From: Dugong dugon | Taxonomy: Eukaryota > Chordata > Mammalia > Sirenia > Dugongidae | Direction: 5' to 3' | NCBI GenBank assembly: GCA_030035585.1 | Contig: CM057460.1 | Coordinates: 132,292,714 to 132,356,713, forward strand | Length of the DNA: 64,000 nucleotides | Part shown: one piece after another, positions 23,086 through 33,051 of the stretch | How positions within the stretch are numbered: position 1 is the stretch's first letter | Layout of the letters: the number at the start of each line of letters is the position of its first letter | Notes under the pieces: generated by a model | Told to the model about the DNA's origin: nothing | The model's database searches: none | Seen by the model: the letters and a program-made list of their open reading frames with translations, nothing else | Made by a program: the position numbers and the translations under genes

Positions 23086-23969
23086 AAAATTACATATAAC
23101 AAGTAAGTTAAATATGAATGATGGATAACAGGAATATTCTATTATTTTACATTTTTTTCAGTTTTAAAATAGAATTAAAAAACAAGTTGTAATGAATATT
23201 TTTGTTTCTCTATTTTTGCTAAAATTATAATTAATTTCTTGTAATTTTTCTTCATTATATTAACTAGAATATAATCTTTTAAAGTGTAAAGATGATACCT
23301 TATTCATTTTTACATTGTTCCCCTGTTTAACTGAGAACTTTCTAAATAAAAGATGCTCATAAGTCCTTGTGGTATTGAATCTGAAGGTCCTTCAGTTGTG
23401 GATTTAAGATTTATAATAATTTAAGTGATTTTGGCATTTATTACACCTTTAAAATTTCTCTGATTGGTATTAACCTACTAATTGCTAAACTAAAGTATGT
23501 TTATTAAATCAAACATATGATAGCAGTGGTAATTTTATTTTCTAGGGCATTTTGTTTTGCTACCTTGAGCAGCAAATGTAATGATTTTTGTTGTTTTTTG
23601 TTTTCTATTCTGATACAGATAAATCATATAATATCTCCTGGTACTAAGTAAATGATATTAGTAGCATATTTATCGAAGTATGAGCAAGAACAATTTCTAT
23701 TAAAAAAACAGTGAAAAAAATGTATCATATCTTTAACTGGAACAGCTTTAAACTGTCTCTCCGCAGCACTTCCTCCAGGGCACACATTTTACCCTGAGGT
23801 GAGGTGGCAGCTTCACAAAGATCACACCAGCTACTCTTAATGTCTCAGGGGTTTAATGATAGCTCTTCCAAGACAAAATAAATGAAGATTCTTCAGTTGC
23901 CTGCGATATTTGGAAAAGGATTAACATATAGATCTGGGCATGTTTTAGTATAAATCTTTTGCAATCATG
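23086..23969. other. Unique-looking AT-rich non-coding DNA
   Basis: No recognisable repeat or gene follows the A-rich tail of the old L1. Confidence 0.5.
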
Positions 23970-24056
23970 TTATCTATGTCTATCTGTCTGTCTGTCTATC
24001 TATCCATCTATCTACCTATCTATCTATCGTCAATCATTTATCTATTTAGTTATCTC
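23970..24056 (+). repeat. (TATC)n/(TCTG)n microsatellite
   Basis: An imperfect tetranucleotide repeat: TCTG units near the left end, then TATC units with scattered substitutions, ending against the duplication of the next SINE. Confidence 0.9.
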
Positions 24057-24318
24057 TATATATTAACCAGAGCCCTGGCAGTGCAGTGGATATATTTAAG
24101 CAGACATCCCAGGTAGTGCAAATGGTTTGCTCTCAACTACTAGCCTAACTAACGGTTGAAGGTTTGAACCCACCCTGTGGCACCAAGGAAGAAGGGCTTG
24201 GCAATCTTCTTCCATAAACATTAAAGCCAAGAAAACTCTATGGAGAAATGCTACTCTGTAACACGTGGGGTCACCATCAGAGTAAATTGACTCAGTGGCA
24301 ACTGGTATATATTAACCA
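24057..24318 (+). mobile_element. AfroSINE with perfect 13-bp target-site duplication
   Basis: A plus-strand SINE at 24070-24305 starts GAGCCCTGGCAGTGCAGTGG and ends with CTCAGTGGCAACTGG. It is flanked by TATATATTAACCA at 24057-24069 and 24306-24318, identical over 13 bp. It carries the longer form with the AGAAGGGCTTGGCAATCT middle part. The B-box-like GGTTTGAACCCACC is visible near 24160. Confidence 0.92.
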
Positions 24319-25364
24319 TTTCCTTGTCCTGAAGCATTGACATGATATTTTTATTTGAATAAAATTTGATTTATTGCCTCTGCCTTTAGAAAATTCATTC
24401 TTTAAAAATATGTTAAACACTTAATTAGGAAAAATTTTAAATAGTCAAACAATTACAAGAAATATTATCTCAAATATCCGGGTACATACCACCCAGACTT
24501 AATGAGTGATACTCTTTCTTCTTAGAATCTAGTAGTAAACAGTAGTTAGGAGGCTTTGACTTCTCAACTCTTCTGGACTGCCAGCCTCTTTGAGAAATTG
24601 CTAAAACCGATGGATCGTCTCATAAAAAGTTGCACATGTACAAAATTTTATAGCTAACATCAGAGAGTTTATGAACTTTCCAAAGTCCAAGTCAAGAACT
24701 ACTTGTTTAAAGAGAAAGCCTGACTGGATGACCCTCTGTGAATGGACTTCAGAGTTTCCACTGACACAGATATATGGAACCCAATAGCTGAGTCCACAAT
24801 AACACAAGCAGCCGAGCTGTTTGGAAAATTGAGTTTGGAATTTTAAATAAGTGGGATTTTTTTTTTTAATATCGTGTGAAGAATTAGAGTTTTAATTATC
24901 GATCATCAAGTAAATCTACAGAATTTTTTTAAGCTGTGTGAAGCATTGTACTATATAAATAAATAACTTTAGGTTATCCTCTCACAGAATATGGAAACTG
25001 TAGGCGAGAAGACAGCATGTTAGATGTTGAATGGCATTTCTTTCAGTGTGCCCAGATTAGATAAACCATCATGATTTCTACATTAATTAAGCCATTATGG
25101 TAACCACAGAGAAAAAAAAAAAGTGAGTAGGCATTTTTTAAACGAACCTTTCAAGTATTTTTTTTCAATACTTAGCAATAAATTTTTTTCTGTCTCCAAA
25201 ATGGTTCACAGGAAATTTTGTTGAATTTGCCTTGCCAGCTAGGATCTTATTTATTATACAAAGAAAGCCAGTTTAAAAGCAGAAATGAATATCGTCCAAT
25301 ACTCTTCACAAGAAAGTTGTTAAACAAAGTGCATATTTACTATCCTAATTAGCTGAACACGTTC
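24319..25364. other. Unique-looking non-coding DNA
   Basis: AT-rich, without a recognisable gene or repeat. Short A or T runs only. Confidence 0.45.
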
Positions 25365-25728
25365 TTGTTGTTGTTAGGTGTCTTCAAGTCGGTTCGGACT
25401 CATAGCAACCCTTTGTACAACAACAAAACACCTCCCAGTTCTGTGCCATCCTCACAATCATTGCTATGTTTGATTACATTGTTGCAACCACTGTGTCAAT
25501 CCACCTTGATGAGGGTCTTCCTCTTTTTCCCTGACCCTCTACTTCACCAAGTATGATGTCCTTTTCCAGGGACTGGTCCCTCCTGATAGCATGTCCAAAG
25601 TATGTAAGACAAAGTCTCACCATCCTTGCTTCTAAGGAGCACTCTTGCTGTACTTCTTCCAAGACAAATTTGTTCATTGTTCTGGCCGTCCATGGTATAT
25701 TCACTGTTCTTCATCAACACCAACTGAA
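25365..25728 (-). mobile_element. RTE-clade LINE, 3' terminal fragment
   Basis: A 5'-truncated copy collinear with 1360-1749 and with 33052-33420. On the minus strand a 76-residue open stretch (25474-25704) encodes the RTE ORF C-terminus, with the characteristic pattern WTAR...EARMVRL...YFGHAIRRDQSLEKDIILG, then GKRGRPSSRWIDTV. The plus-strand left end is the (TTG)n and TTAGGTG tail. Confidence 0.9.
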
Positions 25729-26176
25729 CACCAACATGACACCACTGAACATAGCTTAAATTATTTTCAATACATAATTTGAGTCTGTGTGTATCAGCGG
25801 CTCATTGTATAACTGAGAATTCCCTGAATTTATTTCCATGTAGAATAAAATGTATATTAAAGGATAAATAATAAATATGTGCTAATTTGAAACTTACATA
25901 CATATTATTCAAACTAAACAGTATCTTCAGTAATTGTTTATAATTTAGACCAATGAAGTTCTTTTTTTTTTTTTTTTAAGGAAGGAATATTTTATCATTG
26001 AAATTGCTGTTGCACAGGATTAACTAAAAGTGGATCAAATAGTAGACAGTTTTATTATTGTTTTTAATTTCTCTACAGGCAATGCACCTTTTGTCACCTG
26101 ATCCACTGTCCTGCCCTTTGTATGCCACTAGTTTGGACACAAGGTAATGTGTTAGCTAACAGGGGTTTAGGTTAGT
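25729..26176. other. Unique-looking non-coding DNA
   Basis: A long T run at about 25960-25977. Nothing else is recognised. Confidence 0.45.
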
Positions 26177-26300
26177 AGACCTCAGTTCTTGTATTTACAA
26201 GAAGATAGGTATGTGATGTTGGGCAGATTAGTTAAGTATCTGGGACTCAGTTCCCTCATCTCTAAAATAAAGACAATTGGACTACATAGCTATTAAAATT
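26177..26300 (+). mobile_element. MIR-like relic
   Basis: The spaced landmarks of MIR are visible: GTGATGTTGGGCAGATTAGTTAAG, then GGGACTCAGTTCCCTCATCTCTAAAATAAAGA. These match the usual 'TGGGCAAGTTACTTAA ... CTCAGTTTCCTCATCTGTAAAATGGGGA' order with heavy divergence. Confidence 0.65.
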
Positions 26301-26399
26301 ACCTATCAGAAGTAAAACTTCTTAGACTTCAGCAGTGAGAATGATCAGAATATGTGTTTAGGGAGCCTTTTTGGAGATAGTCAGAACACTGATTGGAAG

Positions 26400-26570
26400 C
26401 ACAATCCCTGGGTTTTAACCACTACACAGCCCTGCAGCCTTAAGCAAGTCCCTTAACCCTTTATCTAACATCAGCCTCACTTTTGTTATCTGTACAACGG
26501 GAGCGATGGACCAGATGACTTCCAACGTTTCTTTCTCTTCTGAGTGTTCTATAAGTCTGTATCCTATTCC
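26400..26570 (+). mobile_element. MIR-family relic (MIR3-like)
   Basis: CAGCCTTAAGCAAGTCCCTTAACCC is followed by TTTTGTTATCTGTACAACGGGAG and then by GACCAGATGACTTCCAA. This order is typical of MIR-type SINEs. Confidence 0.6.
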
Positions 26571-26611
26571 TAAATTCTCCAAAGCATTAATTACAATGTT
26601 TACTGTAGATA

Positions 26612-26800
26612 AAAACCAACACAAAACCCACTGCCATCGAACCAATTCGGACTCATAGCGACCCCATAGGGTTTCCAAGGCTGTAAGTCTCTACAGAAGC
26701 AGACTGCCACATCTTTCTTCCCCAGAGCCACTGGTAGTTTTGAACCACAAATCTTTCAGTTAACAGCAGATCTCTTTAACCACTGCACCACCAGAGCTCC
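26612..26800 (-). mobile_element. AfroSINE, minus strand
   Basis: It runs from CACAAAACCCACTGCCATCG and GACTCATAGCGACCCCATAGG through the AGACTGCCACATCTTTCT middle block to CACCACCAGAGCTCC. The whole SINE is covered. Confidence 0.92.
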
Positions 26801-26811
26801 TATTATTATTT

Positions 26812-26950
26812 AAAAACAAACTGGTTGCCTCCAAGTTGATTCCGACTCATAGCATCCCTATAGGACAGAGTAGAAATATTCCATAGTTTCCAAGGAACAG
26901 CTAGTAGATTTGAACTGCTGATCTTTTGCTTAGCAGCTGTAGCTCTTAAC
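26812..26950 (-). mobile_element. AfroSINE, minus strand, short form
   Basis: A second minus-strand copy 11 bp after the previous one. It lacks the CTGCCACATCTTTCTCC block and goes straight from GTTTCCAAGGAACAGC to the B-box side. The 5' end is lost in TTAACTATATGC. Confidence 0.88.
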
Positions 26951-27259
26951 TATATGCATTTACTTAGTTGTCATGGAGATAATAAAGACAGAGAAAAATT
27001 TAGTGGAATGGGATCTTTGTGATAACTAGTACAATCAAAGAAAATGAAGTTCAAAGAGGTTAAGCATCTTTCATATTTCGTAATTAATGGGAGAGACTAC
27101 ATTTACTATATAGGGTTAAATTTCACTGAAATGTATTATCTTATACATTACAGCACAGTTCATGCAGAATTCTATGATCTAAAATAGACCTGCTTTTTCA
27201 CATTATTTCTAGAAATATTTACAAACAGCATATATACATTTCCCAGAGCTATTTAGGTC
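26951..27259. other. Unique-looking non-coding DNA
   Basis: No gene or repeat is recognised. Confidence 0.4.
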
Positions 27260-27870
27260 TGTTTTCTCTCTTAGGCCTCAGCTCAAACTTACTCACAGAT
27301 CCTCTTCTTGATCTGACAACTCTCAGTCTCTCCAGTGTCAAGGCCAACCAGTCCCTGCTCTCCCACTGTTCCCCACATCCTATGCTCTAGTCTCACTGAA
27401 AGGAGCCCTGGTGGTACAACGGTTACATGCTCCCTTGGCTGCTAACTGAAAGGCTGGTGATTTCAACCCACCCAATTGCTCCGTGGGAGAAAGACCTGGT
27501 GATCTGTTTCTGTAAAGATTACGGCCAAGAAAGCCCTATGGGGCAGTTCTACTCTGTCACATGGGGTCACTATGAGTCAGAAATCCACTCAGTGGCCACC
27601 CACATCAACAATCTTACTGAATTCCTGCTTGTCTGATGCCTCATGGAATTTTCACTGTCTTTAATCTGATTTTTTTTTTAGTCTTACTTGGAATTATTTT
27701 TTCCTTGAACTACTTCCTACCTGCCACCACCCACAAATGTGGGGAAGATACTCCTCCTATGCGTTCTTATCTCATCCTGTATCCCCCCGCTCCATATTTA
27801 TCTTCTTATTGTCTTTCTATTTCACTAGATCGTGAACTCTTAAAAAGTTGTGAATACACCATTTTCAAGT
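27260..27870 (+). mobile_element. L2-like relic interrupted by an AfroSINE
   Basis: The segments 27260-27400 and 27612-27870 together resemble the 3' part of an L2 LINE. The first has CTCAGCTCAAACTTACTC, AGATCCTCTTCTTGATCTGAC and CAGTCCCTGCTC. The second has TTATTGTCTTTCTATTTCACTAGATCGTGAACTC. The SINE at 27401 splits it. Family assignment rests on order and spacing of weak matches. Confidence 0.5.
27391..27621 (+). mobile_element. AfroSINE with 10-bp target-site duplication
   Basis: The SINE spans 27401-27611, starting AGGAGCCCTGGTGGTACAAC. It contains TGCTCCGTGGGAGAAAGACC and CTATGGGGCAGTTCTACTCTG. The flanks are TCTCACTGAA (27391-27400) and TCTTACTGAA (27612-27621), with one mismatch. Confidence 0.9.
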
Positions 27871-28689
27871 TCAAAACTCTAGGAGAGTGATTACATGTAG
27901 ATTTATTAAGCAACCCATAAACAATTTTTAATAAATTAGTAAACATGCTTTTATTTCCTACAAGTTTGTTTCATTCCTAGTCTTATAATTTTTTTTTGAA
28001 GTGTTGAAAACTTGCCCTGCATGTCTTTGTTTTAGGTATCAGCAATTTAGACTGTGCTTTCTTAAGATCCGTTCTGATCTGAAGACCCTCTATTAAGTTA
28101 AAGAAAAATGCATACTTCAGAATATTTGTGGAATTAAAGTGACAGAAGTCTCTGAAATAGTTTAGAAAAACTGCATCAAAGAAAGGGAAACGAAGTAAGC
28201 TGGGCTCAGACAGAGGCAGGAGAATAATGTGCCTCTGAAGTGGCATGACCATACAATGTTCCTGAAGGCAGGTGGGTTCAAACCATGAGGTCTGAATGAA
28301 AGGCAGGCAGGAAGGGTGATGAGTGAGGTAAGGGTCAGGAACAGAAAACAAAGGAAGCCTCTTTAAGGAAGAAAACACAGACAGAACGATTCCACTGGTG
28401 TTTTATTTCCCTAGATACATTCTCGATACTCTGCGACAGTTTTCTAAATTATTTGCTTGCCTCAGCATTTTAGTTTTTGGACATATTGTTTACTTCCAAG
28501 GATTGTAAATTCAGTCTGCTGTGTGTGTGTGTGTTTTACCCCATAACTTTCAACTTAGAAATAAATAATCTAGTTCCAGAGACTTCTAAAGGGAAGAAGA
28601 AAATGAAGTTACAAAATAATTTTATTTTTTTCTATGATTTCGTGTCACAGTGATATTTTAAAAATTCTTGACTGAGATAATGTTACTCA
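27871..28689. other. Unique-looking non-coding DNA
   Basis: A short (TG)n at about 28519-28534. No gene or assignable repeat. Confidence 0.4.
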
Positions 28690-29010
28690 TCTGTTTAAAA
28701 AGCCAACAGCTCCTCATTTCATTTACATGAAAAGTCAGAGTCACCACTAGCTAGGCCGGCTACCTCAGATCCTATTGCTTTTCCCCTTGCCCGCTCTGGC
28801 CACACCTAACTGTTTTCTTCCTTGCCAAAGAACTAGTTATCTTTTAATATTTCATTTAATTGATTTATTGGTTGTCTATCTTCTCTACTAGAACATAAAT
28901 TTTATCCTGGGAGATTTTTGACTGTTTTGTTAAATCCTGTATTCTTAGTGCCTAAAAGAATGCCTGGCATATAGTAGACACTGAACCCAACAGATAATTG
29001 TTGAATGCAT
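28690..29010 (+). mobile_element. L2 LINE 3' end relic
   Basis: The typical order is present: CCTTGCCCGCTCTGGCCACA, then TCTACTAGAACATAAATTTTATCCTGGGAG, then CCTAAAAGAATGCCTGGCATATAGTAG, then TAATTGTTGAATGCAT. This is the classic L2 3' terminus with moderate divergence. Confidence 0.8.
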
Positions 29011-30744
29011 TAATCCAACAGAATTTAAATATGGTAATTTGTTTTGGAAGCAAAATGAGATAATAGATACATGACAGAATGTGGCATTTTTTTTTTACTT
29101 ATGTATAATTATGAAGAAAAACATTGTGATTTTGTTCTTTTTCTTCTTCTCCAGAAACTGTTCATTTTAATAGGATAGTCCTTGATGACATAAACAATGC
29201 ACGGTCCTATTTATTCACTAATTTTGCATTGGTCATAGTCTGTATGTCTCCCCATGATAATACTTACATTTTTTTTTTTTTTTGAATCCTGAGAGATGCT
29301 AAGTAGAGAGAAGAGGAGAGAAATAGTAAATAAGTGAGAAATAAGAGGGAAGTGAGAAATAAGAGAAGGAAGATCAGACTCATCATACTCTCTGTTACTC
29401 TTATATTTTTAGTCGTGTCTTCTTCATAGAATTTTCTTCTCCATTTTGGTAAGAGTTGCCTTCAGATTTCCCTACTGGGGAGGGCAGGGTAAACTCATTC
29501 TCCTTAATGTCAAGAGACTTCTGTATGTGAGACATCAGGCAGATTAAATAGAAAGAGCAGGGGATTTGTGGAGAATATGGAATCAATTTTTATTTTCTTT
29601 CTAAATTACAATTTGTTTCTTTTTCTCTATGAAGAAAAAAACACATTTGTTTTTCCTTAGAGAATTATTTTCAAGGTGTGCTTTTACAAGTTCCAATAAT
29701 CTTCTTTTTCTACATGTGACTTATATATTTTCATAGAAACTGACTTATGAAAGCACAGCAGGAAGGAAAAGACTTGATGCTCTTCCTGCAGGGTTGCTTC
29801 TTGTTACCTTAACAAGAGAGGAAGGACTAGACAACACAGCAAGGGGCAGGGCATGCTTGGCAGAAACAACAGCTCAAAAAGAAAAAAAATATAATACATG
29901 AATTATGTGTTAGAGAAGGGTGTTCAGTTAATGATCCCAGCAGATGCAGCTTTGTTTACACATGCACAAAATTTAGTCTCCCCACACTTTATACTCAACC
30001 TTGAAAATACAGGCTCGTTAGTCAGAAAGAGTCTGCTCTAATTATTCTTCAAATTAGAAATTCATTCGGGAACTCAAGAGAAATTTATTGACCCTGACTT
30101 TCAGTAATCCTTATTGGAAATATTTTGCTACATCGCTAAGCAGGATATTTCTCTGAAAATCTTTTCTCTTGGCAATAGGACATCATCCAGATAGAAGTAA
30201 TCTCAAAAGATTCTTCCACTCCATCATGGATCTGAAGAGGGAGTTAAATTGGAGTGAAAGACACCAGTGGATCAAGTTAGCAACTGCTTTATCAATAAAT
30301 ATATAGTAATGGTAATTACTAGTATCTTTATTGAGTTTACGTATACCTTATTTTAGTTAGCCTTCTAAATAAAACTGAGTTAGATACAAGGAATGGGTAA
30401 ACTGTTCTTTGTACTAGTTGCTACCAATTTTATATGATTTTTTTAGAAAGATGAGATTCTGCTAGACTAACTCTAGCTGAAAGACTTAATATTTTCTCTA
30501 CATGGCATATATTATTCTTTTTTGCTCATAACAAAACTCCAGATTAAATTTTACTTAGAGGATTGGTAAAATAATAGATCTGCTTAGAGAACATCAGAAT
30601 AACATAGATCACACCCAGTCTAATAACATGGCTTTAGACTCGAGAGTAGAATATTAATATGTAAGATAACAACAGTACACTCCTGGATGATTTCTCTTTA
30701 GCCCTGCTTCAAACTATTAAATTAGTACCTCCTCGTATAAGCAA
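29011..30744. other. Unique-looking non-coding DNA with small simple repeats
   Basis: It contains a T run at about 29270-29283 and a purine-rich stretch at 29290-29370 in which GTGAGAAATAAGAG occurs twice in tandem. No gene is seen. Confidence 0.45.
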
Positions 30745-31330
30745 CTTTGGAATTTTCTTCACCTTTTTTCTGTGTTAGATTCCCAGTTTTCTGCATCCCA
30801 TGTCTTCCTCCTTCTTGGTTTATCACATTATTTTGGTGGAATATATCTCCTAGAAGTTTCCCACAATACATGAGAGGTATAGTGTTTTTGGGAGCCCTGG
30901 TGGCACAGTGTTAGGCTGTTAACTAAAGGCCAGCAGTTTGAATCCACCAGCTGCTCCTTGGAAACCCTATAGGGCAGTTCTACTCTGTCCTATAGGGTCG
31001 CGATGAGTCAGAATCAACTCCGAGGCAACAGGTTTGTTTGTTTGTTTTTTGGTTTGGTATAGTGTTTTTGAGACATTAACTGAAATTTTTGTGCATAGTT
31101 TGGCTGGGTATAGAAATTGAAGTTAAAAATAATTTTCTGTATAGTTTTTGAAGGCATTGATTCATTATTTCTTAGCATTTATTGTTATAGCTGAGAAATC
31201 TTGTGCCATTCTGAAAATTTATTCTGTGTATGAGAACTGTTTATTTTTTTCCCGTTTCTGTGTAGAATTTTTTCAAATATCTGTTGTTTTTCAACAGATT
31301 TAGAAATATCTTGGTGTTGTTACTTGGTGT
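30745..31330 (-). mobile_element. HAL1/L1M-type ORF1 relic, interrupted by an AfroSINE
   Basis: Read on the minus strand, 31330-31071 and 30876-30745 align with the ORF1 C-terminal domain of old mammalian L1/HAL1 elements. The recognisable order is a segment like CAGAATGGCACAAGATTTCTC, then CTATACCCAGCCAAACTATG, then CCACCAAAATAATGTGATAAACC, then GGAAGACATGGGATGCAG. The coding frame is lost. The AfroSINE at 30891-31055 splits it. Confidence 0.7.
30876..31070 (+). mobile_element. AfroSINE with perfect 15-bp target-site duplication
   Basis: A short-form SINE at 30891-31055 starts GGAGCCCTGGTGGCACAGTG and ends in a GTTTG-rich tail (GTTTGTTTGTTTG, then TTTTTTGGTTT). The flanks GGTATAGTGTTTTTG at 30876-30890 and 31056-31070 are identical. 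Low divergence makes it one of the youngest insertions here. The B-box-like GTTTGAATCCACC is present. Confidence 0.95.
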
Positions 31331-31486
31331 AGTTCCCTTTTCCTCCAAGTCATATCCTTAATTTTCACTCATGTCACTTGTCCATAGTTGCTCTGTTGTG
31401 ACTCTACTTAATATCGTCTTCACTGGAAGACCCAGGCCAGTAATTTTCATGGCATAGGCGTAAGAAACATGGTAAATCAAAACATG

Positions 31487-31678
31487 GCTCTAACCACTTC
31501 TGCTGTTAGTGTTGTTAGGTTCCGTACAGTTGGTTCTGACTCATAGGGACCCTATAGGACAGAGAAGAACTGCCCAATAGGGTTTCTAAAGAGCAGATGG
31601 TGGATTTGAACTGCCGACCTTTTGGTTAGCAGCCAAGCTCTTAACCACTATGTCACCAGGGCTCTGACCACTTCTGCT
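31487..31678 (-). mobile_element. AfroSINE with 18-bp target-site duplication
   Basis: A minus-strand short-form SINE at 31505-31660. The flanks are GCTCTAACCACTTCTGCT (31487-31504) and GCTCTGACCACTTCTGCT (31661-31678), with one mismatch. The left end reads GTTGTTAGGTTCCGTACAGTTGG, very close to the RTE tail, and the right end CACCAGGGCTC. Confidence 0.93.
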
Positions 31679-33051
31679 AGGAAGTAATATACTACACACA
31701 TTTTATTGACTAAAGCAAATCAAGTAATCAAGATTGTCATCAACAGTACAGGGTGGGACACAGTGTACGCCACACCAGATTCTCACCTAACTACATTTTT
31801 TTTTTCCCATTTTGAGCCATTCAGATTTCCTAGATATAAATGTTCTATTTTCTAGCTTGGGATGTATTTTTCTGGTTGTTAGTGTTCTGGAAGTTGCATA
31901 GGGAGGCAGGTGTTGCTACTGTAAGCCAGTTTGTATTGGTTATCAGGAAGAGAAAGTTTGATTCCGTCTTCTGTTTATCAAACCTAACTCTACCAGTGTG
32001 ATGGTCTTTGAATAGGAAGTGTGTGGGTGTTTTTAGGAGGATTTTTCAGTTTTATCCAATTCACTGTCATTATTGAAGAACATTTCAGAGACATTCAATT
32101 GGTTCTCCTTCAATATCACGTGTCTCCCATGCCCCTAAATCATTCTCGCGCAGATTGTCCACTCTCTATGCTTGATAGTCACGAACATCCCCTGAATCCC
32201 ACCCTCTTTTCTAATATTTATGCCCCTTCACAAGAAATACCCACTTCCTCTTATGCAGGTTTTAAGGGAGGACTTCCAAGAACTAAGATTGTGATGGCAA
32301 AAATACTATAACTAGCTTTTTGTTCTTTCTTTTGGCTCAAGTTTTCCAAAAAGTTTCAGTTCCTCAACAATCCATACACTAGAAAGGGATACTGATCTCA
32401 ATGTTTGAATATACACAACTTTCAGGATTATATGTCATTGCTCCCCTGAATTACTTCTCTATGAATAATTTCATTCTGATTATGGTACAAGGATGGAACT
32501 CAAGATTCTGCAGCTCAGGAGTTATCCATCCAGGGAATTAAGTGATCATCTTTCCTTCTATTAGGTATCTCAAATACTAGTGAGTGAGCTGGAGCTCTCT
32601 ACCATAAGATTGGCTTGGAATTAGAGACAATAACATATTTTCACACAAATAATGTGTGCCTTCAACATTTGTTTGCCAACTGAGCCCCCCCGCCAATGGT
32701 AAGTATTTTTATAGATACTTAGTATTTTAAGAGTGTTGTGCTAATTTTTCTTACAGCAATACGTAAAAATAATTGGCATAATGGTACCTATGAAAATACC
32801 TCATGAAGGGAGGGTGAGGTTGGCAAACAAAAGTAGAAGGCATGTGCTATTTACGTAAAAATGCGGTACTCCCTCTCTTTACCCAAAGGGAAAGGACGAA
32901 CTTTTTTTCTCACCACTAACATTTTACTTCAATAGGTTGAAGGCTTTTAGAATTGTGTTGAAATGTCTTCTCTCCCCTCTGTCTTTCTGTGTCCTTAAGT
33001 AAGCCAAGGAGAAAGATGGTGAAAGTTGTAAAAGAGGAAGATGTGAAAGGC
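31679..33051. other. Unique-looking non-coding DNA
   Basis: No gene or assignable repeat is seen. The open stretch at 32021-32311 has no homology I recognise and lies in ordinary sequence. Confidence 0.4.

Noticed and set aside
23970-24056. Short regular repeats as a possible CRISPR array
   Set aside because: It is a tetranucleotide microsatellite in vertebrate DNA, with no repeat-spacer pattern.
24070-24305. A possible tRNA gene from B-box-like sequence
   Set aside because: The box is part of an AfroSINE, which is tRNA-derived. No cloverleaf or discrete tRNA is present.
32021-32311. A 96-residue open stretch as a possible host exon
   Set aside because: No recognisable protein pattern, no convincing splice context and ordinary AT-rich surroundings.
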